NCBI GenBank assembly: GCA_030447385.1
Contig: JAUJOY010000002.1
Span: forward strand, 514,081 to 578,080
Source of the DNA: Mycobacteriales bacterium
GTDB lineage: Bacteria; Actinomycetota; Actinomycetes; Mycobacteriales; SCTD01
DNA length: 64,000 bases
Direction: 5' to 3'
The notes under the pieces are model-generated. The model worked only from the letters and a program-made list of their open reading frames with translations, had not been told where the DNA came from and made no database searches. Positions 45,949 to 54,562 of the stretch are shown here, in pieces. Within the stretch, counting starts at the first letter, position 1. Each line of letters opens with the position of its first letter. Both the position numbers and the translations under genes were made by a program.

Positions 45949-46817
45949 CCGTGCAGGCTCCCGACGAGCTGGCCTCGCTCGAAGCCGGGCTCGACGCGCT
46001 CGAGCTCCACGAGGAGCCCCGGCTGCCGCGGTGGCGCAAGGCGCTGACCACCGCCTGGCCGCCGGTCGTCGCGGTGGGGCTGCTGCTGCTCGGATGGGAG
46101 CTGGCCTACCGCGCAGGCGCCAAGCCGACGTACGCCCTGCCCTCGCCCGCCGACGTGGGGCTCGTCCTGCTCGAGCAGCTGCGCGACGGCACGTTCGCCG
46201 AGGCGGTGTCGACCAGCGTCAGCCGCGGCGGGCTCGGCTTCCTCATCGCGCTGGCGGTAGGCACGCCGCTGGGCCTTCTGGTGGGCCGGGTCCGCGCGGT
46301 TCGGCGCGGCATCGGCCCGATCCTGTCCGGACTGCAGAGCCTGCCCTCGATCGCGTGGGTGCCGGCAGCGATCATCTTCTTCGGGCTGGGCGAGGCGGCC
46401 ATCTACGCGGTCGTCCTGCTCGGGGCGGTGCCCTCGATCGCCAACGGCCTGGTGTCGGGGATCGACCAGGTGCCGCCGCTGTACCTGCGTGTGGGGCGGG
46501 TGCTCGGCGCGCGTGGCCTGACCTCCGCCCGGCACGTGCTGCTGCCGGCGGTCCTGCCGGCCTACCTGGCCGGGCTGCGCCAGGGCTGGGCCTTCTCCTG
46601 GCGCTCGCTCATGGCCGCGGAGCTGATCGTCTCCTCGCCCGAGCTCGGTCTCGGCCTCGGCCAGCTGCTCGACCAGGGGCGGCTGCTCAACGACATGAGC
46701 CTGGTGTTCGCCGGGATCCTCGGCATCCTCGTCGTCGGGATCGCCGTCGAGCTGTGCCTGTTCGCCCCGCTGGAGCGGCGGGTGCTGCGGCGACGCGGGC
46801 TGCTGCTCAGCGGGTAG
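45945..46817 (+). CDS. ABC transporter permease, sulfonate/nitrate/taurine type
   Basis: A 290-aa inner membrane subunit with about six TM segments. LPSPADVGLVLLEQLRDGTFAEAVSTS and the EAA loop GARGLTSARHVLLPAVLPAYLAGLRQGWAFSWRSLMAAEL are typical of SsuC/TauC/NrtB. The N-terminal 40 residues are a hydrophilic extension. It ends the operon; a strong hairpin follows 9 bp after the stop. Confidence 0.92.
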   Translation: MTVQAPDELASLEAGLDALELHEEPRLPRWRKALTTAWPPVVAVGLLLLGWELAYRAGAKPTYALPSPADVGLVLLEQLRDGTFAEAVSTSVSRGGLGFLIALAVGTPLGLLVGRVRAVRRGIGPILSGLQSLPSIAWVPAAIIFFGLGEAAIYAVVLLGAVPSIANGLVSGIDQVPPLYLRVGRVLGARGLTSARHVLLPAVLPAYLAGLRQGWAFSWRSLMAAELIVSSPELGLGLGQLLDQGRLLNDMSLVFAGILGILVVGIAVELCLFAPLERRVLRRRGLLLSG

Positions 46818-46826
46818 GCGGCGCGG

Positions 46827-46858
46827 CCTGCCGGGCCTCCGCTCGGAGGCCCGGCAGG
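46827..46858. terminator. Strong bidirectional terminator hairpin
   Basis: A perfect 15-bp inverted repeat, CCTGCCGGGCCTCCG / CGGAGGCCCGGCAGG, separated by two bases. It sits between the convergent permease and secreted-protein genes. No T run is present. The stem is long and GC-only enough to stop transcription from both sides. Confidence 0.8.
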
Positions 46859-46871
46859 GATGCATCTGGTC

Positions 46872-47321
46872 TCAGCGGCCCTTTATCTGGACGACCACGC
46901 TGCCGCTGCCGCTGAAGGAGTAGGTGCCCTCCTCGGTCAATCCCTCCTCGGCTGCCTCCTCCGGCGTCAGGACGTACTCGAAGGTGAACGTGCACGTCGT
47001 GCGGTTGCGCTGCTTGCCACTGCCCTTCGTCTCCCCGCCCTCCTCTGTGAAGCTGAACTGCTCCACGCCGTCGAGGAAGACCGTGCCGGTGAACGCACCG
47101 AACTGCACGGGGACGAGCACCTTGTTGCTGTTCACGTCGTGGGCCGGCGTCCAGTTGCCGTTGCCGGGTGGCGTGACGACCGTGTAGGTCTTGCCGTTCT
47201 CGCACACGAGCTGGAACGTCTCGCCCTTCGGATCCGCCAGCGCTGTCCCGGCCGGTGCGGCCAGCAGCAGTCCCGCCGTGAGCATCCCGGCGGTGGCACA
47301 ACGCTTCAGAGCACCTGTCAT
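46872..47321 (-). CDS. Small secreted protein of unknown function
   Basis: A 149-aa exported protein with a GGGGAG ribosome site before ATG 47319-47321. The signal peptide is LKRCATAGMLTAGLLLAAPAGTALA, cut before DPKGE. The mature domain has two cysteines (LVCENGKTY and TTCTFTFEY) likely forming one disulfide, and beta-rich segments such as VLVPVQFGAFTGTVFLDGV. It resembles small immunoglobulin-like exported proteins of actinobacteria but I do not recognise a named family. Confidence 0.78.
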   Translation of the reverse strand: MTGALKRCATAGMLTAGLLLAAPAGTALADPKGETFQLVCENGKTYTVVTPPGNGNWTPAHDVNSNKVLVPVQFGAFTGTVFLDGVEQFSFTEEGGETKGSGKQRNRTTCTFTFEYVLTPEEAAEEGLTEEGTYSFSGSGSVVVQIKGR

Positions 47322-47438
47322 GTGTCTCTCCCCCCATGTGTGGCGGCCCCCCGGCCGCTGCGGCCAGGATGGACCAGATCAGGACGAAGGACAACAACCT
47401 TCAGCAGACCTTCAGGAGGCGGGTCCTACGCTCGAGGG

Positions 47439-47993
47439 GTGGACACGCAGCCCGGCCGCGAGCGGTGGGTCGGGCTGGTGCGCAACGTGATGCTCGGCCG
47501 GGAGGGCTTGCAGCGCCGTGTCCTGCTCGAGCTGGTATCGGCTGCGGGCGGGACGGAACCGCGGTCGTACCTGACGACGGGAAAGGTCACGTTCGCGGCC
47601 GACGCGGTCGACGTGTGCGACATCGTCGAGCGGTTGGAGGCTTCGCTGGCGACCGTGATCGGTCGGGACGAGATGGTCGCGATCCGCTCGCGGGCCTGGC
47701 TGCGCGGTCTCACTGCGCGCAACCCGTTCCGCACCTACGACGCAGCCAGGTGGCATCAGGAGGCTGCCTTCCTGTCGGCCTCTGCACCGCCCCTGGGTGC
47801 GCACCACGTCGAGCGGATGGGATCGACGCTTCTCGTCGAGGTCGGGCCGCGCGAGCTGCTGACCGTGCGACCGGCCGAAGGCCAGCGTGGGCCGCACGCC
47901 ACCCCGCTGCTCGAGCGCCTCTCAGGTGCCCGAGCGACCTCGCGAGCGTGGGGCACGTTGCTGCGGCTGGCTCAGGACCGGCAGAGCGGCTGA
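47439..47993 (+). CDS. DUF1697 family protein
   Basis: A 184-aa protein. VGLVRNVMLGREGLQRRVLLELVSAAG and PRSYLTTGKVTF correspond to the DUF1697 opening (usually FLRNVNLG and YLASGNVVF). The asparagine-rich family motif is partly diverged. The function of DUF1697 is unknown. Start GTG 47439. It diverges from the secreted protein gene over a 117-bp gap with no clear promoter box. Confidence 0.72.
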   Translation: MDTQPGRERWVGLVRNVMLGREGLQRRVLLELVSAAGGTEPRSYLTTGKVTFAADAVDVCDIVERLEASLATVIGRDEMVAIRSRAWLRGLTARNPFRTYDAARWHQEAAFLSASAPPLGAHHVERMGSTLLVEVGPRELLTVRPAEGQRGPHATPLLERLSGARATSRAWGTLLRLAQDRQSG

Positions 47994-48047
47994 GCGTGTC
48001 GAGGTGGCACTCCCGCCGGGCCTGGCGGAGGTCGCACTCCCGTTGGG

Positions 48048-48130
48048 TGTCCGAGGGGGGAGTTGAACCCCCACGTCCTTTCGGACACAGCGACCTCAAC
48101 GCTGCGCGTCTGCCATTCCGCCACTCGGAC
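48048..48130 (-). tRNA. tRNA-Leu (anticodon GAG)
   Basis: An 83-nt class II tRNA. The acceptor GTCCGAG pairs with CTCGGAC, with discriminator A. The anticodon arm CAGCG-TTGAGGT-CGCTG carries GAG. The long variable arm TGTCCGAAAGGACG is typical of tRNA-Leu. The T arm is GGGGGTTCAACTCCCCC. CCA is not encoded. No integration is visible here. Confidence 0.97.
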
Positions 48131-48224
48131 CGAGTGTTCCCGGTGACCGGCACCGGACCGCGGACGACTATAGCGAGTCCGGGTGCGACGCTACCGTTCC
48201 TCCAGGTCTCGAGAGGAGTACGCG

Positions 48225-49532
48225 GTGGTGCAGGTGGATCCGCAGGACGAGGCCGTCGAGCTGTGCCGTGACCTGATCCGGTTCGAGAGCGTCAACGACG
48301 GGACCGGCCGCGGCAAGGGGGAGCGGGAGGCGGCCGAGTACGTCGCGGGCAAGCTCGCCGAGGTGGGCCTGGAGCCGCAGGTGTTCGAGTCGGCGACGAA
48401 CCGCACCAGCGTCGTGACCCGGGTCGAGGGGCAGGACCGCGGCCGCCCGGGGCTGCTGATCCACGGCCACCTGGACGTCGTCCCGGCCGAGCCGAAGGAG
48501 TGGACCTACGACCCTTTCGCGGGGGAGGTCGCGGACGGCGCGCTCTGGGGCCGGGGCGCGGTCGACATGCTGGACATGGACGCGATGACGCTCTCCGTCG
48601 TGCGGGACCGGATGCGCACCGGCCGCAAGCCGCCGCGCGACCTGGTGCTCGCGTTCGTCGCGGACGAGGAGGCCGGCGGGGTGTTCGGCGCCCAGTGGCT
48701 GGTGGAGCACCAGCCGGCGCTGTTCGAGGGCTGCACCGAGGCGATCAGCGAGGTCGGCGGCTTCTCGCTGTCGGTGAACGACGACCTGCGGCTCTACCTG
48801 ATCGAGACCGCCCAGAAGGGCATGGCCTGGATGCGCCTGACGGCCAGCGGCACCGCCGGCCACGGATCCATGATCAATCACGACAACGCGGTGACGCGGC
48901 TGTGCGAGGCGGTGGCCCGGCTCGGTGGCCACGAGTTCCCGGTGCACGTCACGGCGACCGTGCGGGCCTTCCTCGACGAGGTGGGTGACGCGTTCGGCTT
49001 CGAGCTCGACCCCGGGGACATGCCCGCGACGGTGGCGAAGCTCGGCCCGCTCGCCCGCATCGTGGGCGCCACCCTGCGCAACACCGCAAACCCGACGATG
49101 CTCGACGCCGGCTACAAGCACAACGTGATCCCCGGCAGGGCGTCGGCCATGGTCGACGGGCGCTTCCTGCCCGGCTTCGAGGACGACTGGGAGCGCGAGA
49201 TCGACGCGGTGCTCGGCCCGGACCTCGTGCGGGAGTACACCCACTACGACATCGCGCTGGAGACCGAGTTCGAGGGCGCGCTCGTCGACGCCATGGCCGG
49301 CGCGTTGAAGGCCGAGGACGCGGGCGCCCGCGCCGTCCCGTACATGCTGTCCGGCGGCACGGACGCCAAGAGCTTCAGCCGGCTCGGGATGCGCTGCTTC
49401 GGGTTCTCGCCGCTGCGCCTGCCGCCCGACCTCGACTTCGCAGGGATGTTCCACGGCGTCGACGAGCGGGTGCCCCTGGAGTCGCTGAAGTTCGGGGTAC
49501 GCGTGCTGGACCGCTTCCTCGACGCCTGCTGA
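48225..49532 (+). CDS. M20/M28 family zinc peptidase
   Basis: A 435-aa peptidase of the ArgE/DapE/CPG2 type. The metal sites are GHLDVVPAEPKEW (His and Asp), WGRGAVDMLDMDA (bridging Asp), DEEAGGVFGAQW (catalytic Glu pair) and the C-terminal FHGVDERV. A dimerisation domain with TAGHGSMINHDNAV is present. GTG 48225 is preceded by GAGAGGAG. It probably cleaves dipeptides or N-acyl amino acids; no pathway context shows which. Confidence 0.93.
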   Translation: MVQVDPQDEAVELCRDLIRFESVNDGTGRGKGEREAAEYVAGKLAEVGLEPQVFESATNRTSVVTRVEGQDRGRPGLLIHGHLDVVPAEPKEWTYDPFAGEVADGALWGRGAVDMLDMDAMTLSVVRDRMRTGRKPPRDLVLAFVADEEAGGVFGAQWLVEHQPALFEGCTEAISEVGGFSLSVNDDLRLYLIETAQKGMAWMRLTASGTAGHGSMINHDNAVTRLCEAVARLGGHEFPVHVTATVRAFLDEVGDAFGFELDPGDMPATVAKLGPLARIVGATLRNTANPTMLDAGYKHNVIPGRASAMVDGRFLPGFEDDWEREIDAVLGPDLVREYTHYDIALETEFEGALVDAMAGALKAEDAGARAVPYMLSGGTDAKSFSRLGMRCFGFSPLRLPPDLDFAGMFHGVDERVPLESLKFGVRVLDRFLDAC

Positions 49533-49552
49533 GCCGGAGGATTGACCGGCCC

Positions 49553-49744
49553 TCAGGTCGGCAGGGGCGGCAGCGGCTCGGCGCGCAACCGGCGGCGCAG
49601 CGTCACCAGCCGCCGGCCCCCCGGCCAGATCTCGTGCCGGGCCAGCTCCCAGTCGCCGTACTCCGCGTGGATCGCCAGCACCTCGCGGGTCTTGTCCCGG
49701 TCGGCGTCGACGGGGAGGGGGACCGCGCGGTACTCGTACTGCAT
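49553..49744 (-). CDS. DUF5703 family protein
   Basis: A 63-aa protein. YEYRAVPLPVDADRDKTREVL and IHAEYGDWELARHEIWPGGRRLVTLRRRL match the DUF5703 pattern found beside M20 peptidase genes in actinobacteria. Function unknown. It converges on the M20 gene. No clear ribosome site precedes ATG 49742-49744. Confidence 0.85.
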   Translation of the reverse strand: MQYEYRAVPLPVDADRDKTREVLAIHAEYGDWELARHEIWPGGRRLVTLRRRLRAEPLPPLPT

Positions 49745-49771
49745 GCCGCCATTGTGCCCCGCGGCGGGGGC

Positions 49772-50773
49772 TCAGTCCTCGAGGTCCTCGGAGGACCAGT
49801 GCGGCATGGTCTCCGGATAGCCCAGCTCGATCGCCGACACGTCGTCCAAGGCCGAGCGGATCGCGGCCGGCAGCTCCACGCGCTCGGCCGCCAGGGAGGC
49901 CTGCAGCTGCGCCGCGGTGCGGGCTCCCACGATCGGGGCGACGACCCCGGGCCGGTCCCGCACCCAGGCCAGCGCCACGGCGACGGGGGACACGCCCAGA
50001 CCGTCGGCGGCGGTGAGCACGGCGTCGACGACCGAACGCGCCCCGTCGTCGAGGTAAGGCTGCACGAAGCCGGCGAAGTGCGGGGAGGCGCCCCGGCTGT
50101 CCGCCGGCGCCCCGTTGCGGTACTTCCCGGTCAGCACCCCCCGCCCCAGCGGCGACCACGGCAGCAGACCCACTCCGAGAGCCCGCGCAGCGGGCACCAC
50201 CTCGCGCTCGACCCCGCGCTGCAGCAGGGAGTACTCCACCTGGTTGCTCACCAGCGGCGCGCGCCCCGGCCAGGCGCGCTGGGAGGTCGCGGTGGCGCCC
50301 AGCTGCCAGCCGCAGTAGTTCGACACGCCCGCGTAGCGCACCCGGCCGGAGGAGACCGCGGTGTCCAGGGCCGCCATCGCCTCCTCCCACGGCGTGACCG
50401 GGTCCCAGTCGTGCAGCTGCCACAGGTCGAGGTAGTCCGTCCCGAGCCGGTCCAGGGAGGCGTCGAGCGCCGAGAGCAGGTGGCCGCGCGAGGTGCCGCG
50501 GCCCATCGGCCCGGGGCCGGTGGAGCCGCAGGCCTTGGTCGCGACGAGCACCTCGCCCCGCGGCACCACGTCGGCGAGCAGCCGGCCGAGGACGCGCTCG
50601 CTCTCACCGCCCGCGTAGACGTCCGCGGTGTCCACCAGCGTCCCGCCGGCGTCGCGGAAGGCGAGCAGCTGCGTGGCGGCGTCGTCCTCGTCCGTGTCGC
50701 GTCCCCACGTCATCGTGCCGAGCGCCAGCCGCGACACGACGAGACCGCTGCGGCCCAGAGAACGCTGCTTCAC
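49772..50773 (-). CDS. Aldo/keto reductase
   Basis: A 333-aa NADPH-dependent TIM-barrel reductase. The catalytic tetrad shows in DTADVYAGGESE (Asp, Tyr), VLVATKACG (Lys) and WQLHDWDP (His). SNYCGWQLGA and GLLPWSPLGRGVLTGKY are typical of the YajO/Gcy-like group. GGGAG precedes GTG 50771-50773. The substrate is unknown. It diverges from the LLM oxidoreductase. Confidence 0.92.
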   Translation of the reverse strand: MKQRSLGRSGLVVSRLALGTMTWGRDTDEDDAATQLLAFRDAGGTLVDTADVYAGGESERVLGRLLADVVPRGEVLVATKACGSTGPGPMGRGTSRGHLLSALDASLDRLGTDYLDLWQLHDWDPVTPWEEAMAALDTAVSSGRVRYAGVSNYCGWQLGATATSQRAWPGRAPLVSNQVEYSLLQRGVEREVVPAARALGVGLLPWSPLGRGVLTGKYRNGAPADSRGASPHFAGFVQPYLDDGARSVVDAVLTAADGLGVSPVAVALAWVRDRPGVVAPIVGARTAAQLQASLAAERVELPAAIRSALDDVSAIELGYPETMPHWSSEDLED

Positions 50774-50855
50774 CCGCACTCCCTTCCGAGCCGCGACGCT
50801 AGCGGCAGCCGCCGCTCGATACCCTGCCGCCACACCGACGCAGGGGAGGCTCGGC

Positions 50856-51905
50856 ATGAAGCTCGGTCTCAACCTGGGCTACTGGGGCGGCGGCAACGAC
50901 GCCGACAACCTCGCGCTCGCCCAGACCGCCGACAGCCTCGGCTTCTCGGTCGCGTGGGTCGCCGAGGCGTACGGCTCCGATGCCGCCACGGTGCTGGCCT
51001 GGGTCGGCGCGCAGACGTCCCGGATCGACCTCGGCTCGGCGATCTTCCAGATCCCGGGCCGCACACCCGCCAACTGCGCCATGACCGCGGCGACGCTGGA
51101 CACCCTGTCCGGCGGTCGGTTCCGGCTGGGGCTCGGCGTCAGCGGCCCGCAGGTGAGCGAGGGGTGGCACGGCGTGCGGTTCGACAAGCCGCTGGCGCGC
51201 ACCCGCGAGTACAGCGACATCGTCAAGCTCGCACTGTCGCGCCAGAAGGTGCGCTACGAGGGCTCGCACTACACGCTTCCGCTGCCCGACGGTCCCGGCA
51301 AGGCGCTGCAGCTCACCGTGCACCCGGTGCGCGAGGCGATCCCGATGTACCTCGCCGCCGTCGGTCCCAAGAACCTCGAGCTGTGCGGGGAGCTGTTCGA
51401 CGGGTGGCTGGCCATCTTCTACTCACCGGACCACGCCAAGGAGTCGCTGGCCTCGGTCGCCGCAGGTCGCGCGAAGGTCGGCCGGACGATGGACGGCTTC
51501 GACGTCGTCCCGACGATGCCGATGGTCCTGGGGACCGACCCCCGCGCGTGCGCCGACCCGATCCGCTGGTACGCCGCGCTCTACGTGGGGGGGATGGGCA
51601 GCCGGACGCAGAACTTCTACAACGCGCTGGCCGTCCGGATGGGGTTCGAGGAGGCCGCGCGCAAGATCCAGGACTACTACCTCGCCAGGGAGTACGACGA
51701 GGCCGCCGCTGCGGTTCCGTACGAGTTCCTCGACGCCACGGCGCTGCTGGGCAGCAAGGAGCGCATCGCCGAGCGCATGCAGGTGCTCGCGGCCAGCGGC
51801 GTCACGACGCTGACGCTCACCCCCTCGGGGAGCACGCTGGAGGAGCGGCAGGCCGTCCTGCGTACGGCGGTCGACGCGCTCGAGCTCGCCGGAGCAGGCG
51901 ACTGA
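50856..51905 (+). CDS. LLM-class F420-dependent oxidoreductase
   Basis: A 349-aa luciferase-like monooxygenase family protein. LGLNLGYWGGGNDADNLALAQTADSLGFSVAWVAEAYGSDA, GSAIFQIPGRTPANCAMTAATLD and FRLGLGVSGPQVSEGWHG are the F420-binding group seen in mycobacteria. F420 rather than FMN is expected. ATG 50856 has GGGGAGG upstream. It is translationally coupled to the UppP-like gene whose start overlaps its stop. Confidence 0.9.
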   Translation: MKLGLNLGYWGGGNDADNLALAQTADSLGFSVAWVAEAYGSDAATVLAWVGAQTSRIDLGSAIFQIPGRTPANCAMTAATLDTLSGGRFRLGLGVSGPQVSEGWHGVRFDKPLARTREYSDIVKLALSRQKVRYEGSHYTLPLPDGPGKALQLTVHPVREAIPMYLAAVGPKNLELCGELFDGWLAIFYSPDHAKESLASVAAGRAKVGRTMDGFDVVPTMPMVLGTDPRACADPIRWYAALYVGGMGSRTQNFYNALAVRMGFEEAARKIQDYYLAREYDEAAAAVPYEFLDATALLGSKERIAERMQVLAASGVTTLTLTPSGSTLEERQAVLRTAVDALELAGAGD

Positions 51906-52678
51906 GGCTCTGGCAGGCCGGCGTCCTCGGGACCGCGCAGGGGCTCGCCGAGGTCGTCCCCGTCTCGTCCTCCGCGCAGCTGGTCCTGCTGCCCTGGCTG
52001 CTCGGCTGGGAGCCGCCGGCCGACCGGACCACGTTCGCTGCCGGCCTGCACGCCGGCTCCTGCCTCGGGATCACCTGGGCGCTGCGCGCCGAGCTGCGCT
52101 CGCTCGACGTGCGCACGGCAGCGCTGCTGGCCGGCACCTGCGTGCCCGCCGCGGCCGCGGGCGCGCTGGCGGCGGACCCGGTCGAGGCGCGCCTCGGCCG
52201 CCCGCCTCAGCTCGCCGGGCTGCTGTCCGCCGCGGGCGTCCTCCTGTGGGCCGTCGACCGCCGGGCGGAGCGCCGACCCGGCAGGGCCGAGGTGCGGGGA
52301 CGGGACGCGGGCCTGGCCGCGCTGGCTCAGGTGGTCGCCCTCGTGCCGGGGGTGTCCCGCTCCGGCGCGACCCTCACCGCGCTGCGCGCAGCCGGCGTCG
52401 ACCGCGCGGCGGCGGAGCGGTTCACGCTGCGCATGTCCCTGCCGATCACCGCCGGCGCGGCCGCCCTCACCCTCGCCCGTGCGGACCGGGCGACGCTGCA
52501 GGCGCTGAGCCCGGCGCTCGCGGTGGGAGCCGGCTGTGCCGCGCTGGCGGGGGCCGCTGCGGCGCGCCGGCAGGCGCGGCAACCCGGGCGGTCCGCCGCC
52601 GGCCCGGCGCTCTACCGTCTGGGGCTGGCCGCCGCAGTCCTCTGGCGCCTGACCAGAAGCCGGAAGGACCCGCTGTGA
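51902..52678 (+). CDS. UppP-family paralogue with probable CTG start
   Basis: A 258-aa membrane protein of the undecaprenyl-diphosphatase (BacA) family. QGLAEVVPVSSSAQLVLLPWLLGW (Q13, E17) and VPGVSRSGATLTALR are the two family motifs. The His of SS(T/A)GHL is Gln26 here, so the catalytic set is incomplete. No ATG, GTG or TTG exists in frame near the start. CTG 51902 overlaps the upstream TGA in a CTGA arrangement, and GGAG lies seven bases before it, so CTG initiation is likely. It overlaps the canonical uppP that follows. Confidence 0.8.
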   Translation: MRLWQAGVLGTAQGLAEVVPVSSSAQLVLLPWLLGWEPPADRTTFAAGLHAGSCLGITWALRAELRSLDVRTAALLAGTCVPAAAAGALAADPVEARLGRPPQLAGLLSAAGVLLWAVDRRAERRPGRAEVRGRDAGLAALAQVVALVPGVSRSGATLTALRAAGVDRAAAERFTLRMSLPITAGAAALTLARADRATLQALSPALAVGAGCAALAGAAAARRQARQPGRSAAGPALYRLGLAAAVLWRLTRSRKDPL

Positions 52679-53496
52679 GCCTCGGGCTGCTCGACGCCCT
52701 CGTGCTGGGGGTCGTGGAGGGGCTCACGGAGTTCCTGCCGGTCTCGAGCACCGGGCACCTCACGATCGCGGAGGGGCTGCTGGGCCTGGCGGTGGACGAC
52801 CCGTCGGTGACCGCCTTCACCGCCGTCATCCAGATCGGGGCGATCGCCGCGGTCCTGATCTACTTCGCCAAGGACATCGCCCGCTTCGGGCGCAGCTTCG
52901 TCGCCGGTGTCCGGTCCTCGGCCGGCCGGCAGACCGAGGACTGGCGCTTCACCCTCGCCGTCGTCCTCGGGTCGCTGCCGATCGGTGTGGTGGGGCTGCT
53001 GTTCCGCGACGTCATCAAGGGCCCGGTGCTGCGGTCGCTGACCACCGTCGGCATCGCGCTGATCGCCTGGAGCGCGGTGATGGTGCTGGCCGAGCGCCGG
53101 GGCACCCAGGAGCGCGGGGAGACGGAGGTGACGATCCGCGACGGGCTGGTCATCGGGCTCGCCCAGTGCATCGCGCTGGTCCCAGGGGTGAGCCGCTCGG
53201 GCGCCACCATCTCCGCCGGCCTGTTGCGCGGCATCGACCGCGTGACCGCCACGCGCATGTCGTTCTTCCTGGCCGTTCCCGCCCTCACCGCCGCCGGGGC
53301 GCTCGAGCTCCCGGACGCGCTGGGCGGGAGCGTCGGCCTCGGGCCCGTCCTGGTGGGCACTGCCGTGTCGTTCGTCGTCGCGTACGCCTCCATCGCCTTC
53401 CTGCTCAAGTTCGTCGCGAGCAACTCCATCAGCGCCTTCGTGCCCTACCGGGTCGCCCTCGGGGTGGCAGTTCTCGGGGTGCTCGCCTTCACCTGA
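52675..53496 (+). CDS. uppP: Undecaprenyl-diphosphatase
   Basis: A 273-aa polytopic membrane enzyme that dephosphorylates undecaprenyl pyrophosphate and so recycles the lipid carrier of wall synthesis; it can give bacitracin tolerance. EGLTEFLPVSSTGHL (E15, E19, H28) and LVPGVSRSGATISAGLLRGI are complete. The start GTG overlaps the stop of its paralogue. Eight or so TM segments. Confidence 0.95.
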   Translation: MSLGLLDALVLGVVEGLTEFLPVSSTGHLTIAEGLLGLAVDDPSVTAFTAVIQIGAIAAVLIYFAKDIARFGRSFVAGVRSSAGRQTEDWRFTLAVVLGSLPIGVVGLLFRDVIKGPVLRSLTTVGIALIAWSAVMVLAERRGTQERGETEVTIRDGLVIGLAQCIALVPGVSRSGATISAGLLRGIDRVTATRMSFFLAVPALTAAGALELPDALGGSVGLGPVLVGTAVSFVVAYASIAFLLKFVASNSISAFVPYRVALGVAVLGVLAFT

Positions 53497-53518
53497 GAGC
53501 ACCTGACAGGCTGGGCGC

Positions 53519-54562
53519 ATGACGCTCGACGACCGGCCGGCCACCCCTACGGCGGTCGCCTGCCGGGCGCCGAGCCCCACCGGGGCCCAGGCGCACACGC
53601 GGCTCTACCGCTCCGGTGCGCTGGCCGAGCAGGGGTTCCCGGTGTGCGACATCCGCTCCCACCTGGCCGAGCGGGACACGGTGGTCTGGCTCGACCTGCT
53701 GCAGCCCTCGCTGGAGGACCTCCACGTCCTCAGCGAGGAGTTCGGGCTCCACGAGCTGGCCGTCGAGGACGCCGTCACGGAGCACCAGCGCCCCAAGCTC
53801 GACCGCTACCCCGACCACGCCTTCCTCGCGGCCTACGCCGTCTCCTGCAAGGAGGGCGACGAGGAGATGCTGCGGACGTCGGAGATCGCGGCCTTCCTCA
53901 CCCCGCGCGCCCTGATCACGGTGCGCAAGGACCAGACCTTGGACCTGCAGCCCCTGGTGGAGCGCTGGGACAGCACGTCGTCACTGGCAGCCTCGGGCGT
54001 GCCCTACCTCGTGCACGGCCTGCTCGACCTCCTGGTCGACGGGCACACCGCCGCGGTTGCCGTGCTCGACGACGAGGCCGAGGAACTCGAGGACCTGCTG
54101 TTCGACGACAGGCCGCAGGGCAGCGACCTGCAGCGGCGCTCGTTCGAGCTGCGCAAGGCGCTCACCACGCTGCGCCGCGCGGTGCTGCCGATGCGCGACG
54201 TCCTCGGCACGATGCTGCGGCGCGAGTACGGGCTGGTCGACGACCGCATGGTCCCCTACCTGCACGACGTCGACGACCACGTCCAGCGGGCGGTCAGCGA
54301 CATCGACGGGCTGCGCGACCTGCTGGGCACGATCCTGGACACCAACCTGACCCTGGCCAGCAACCAGCTCAACGAGACGGTCTTCCGGCTCACCGCATGG
54401 GCCGCCATCCTCGCCGTGACGACCGCCGTCACCGGCTACTTCGGCCAGAACATCCCCTTCCCGGGGGCGGAGGAGCGCAGCGGGTTCCTGGCCTCGACCT
54501 TCCTGCTGGCCGGCTCGGTGGGCGGCATGTACGTCTTCTTCAAGCGCAAGGGCTGGCTGTGA
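53519..54562 (+). CDS. CorA-like magnesium/cobalt channel, GQN variant
   Basis: A 347-aa CorA-family protein. The N-terminal cytoplasmic domain has VVWLDLLQPSLEDLHVL and LAVEDAVTEHQRPKLDRY. Long helices follow, then TM1 (AAILAVTTAVTGYF), the periplasmic loop GQNIPFPGAEE and TM2 (FLLAGSVGGMYVFF). The canonical GMN filter is replaced by GQN, seen in some actinobacterial relatives, so ion choice may differ. The start is ATG 53519, 22 bp after uppP. Confidence 0.9.
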   Translation: MTLDDRPATPTAVACRAPSPTGAQAHTRLYRSGALAEQGFPVCDIRSHLAERDTVVWLDLLQPSLEDLHVLSEEFGLHELAVEDAVTEHQRPKLDRYPDHAFLAAYAVSCKEGDEEMLRTSEIAAFLTPRALITVRKDQTLDLQPLVERWDSTSSLAASGVPYLVHGLLDLLVDGHTAAVAVLDDEAEELEDLLFDDRPQGSDLQRRSFELRKALTTLRRAVLPMRDVLGTMLRREYGLVDDRMVPYLHDVDDHVQRAVSDIDGLRDLLGTILDTNLTLASNQLNETVFRLTAWAAILAVTTAVTGYFGQNIPFPGAEERSGFLASTFLLAGSVGGMYVFFKRKGWL

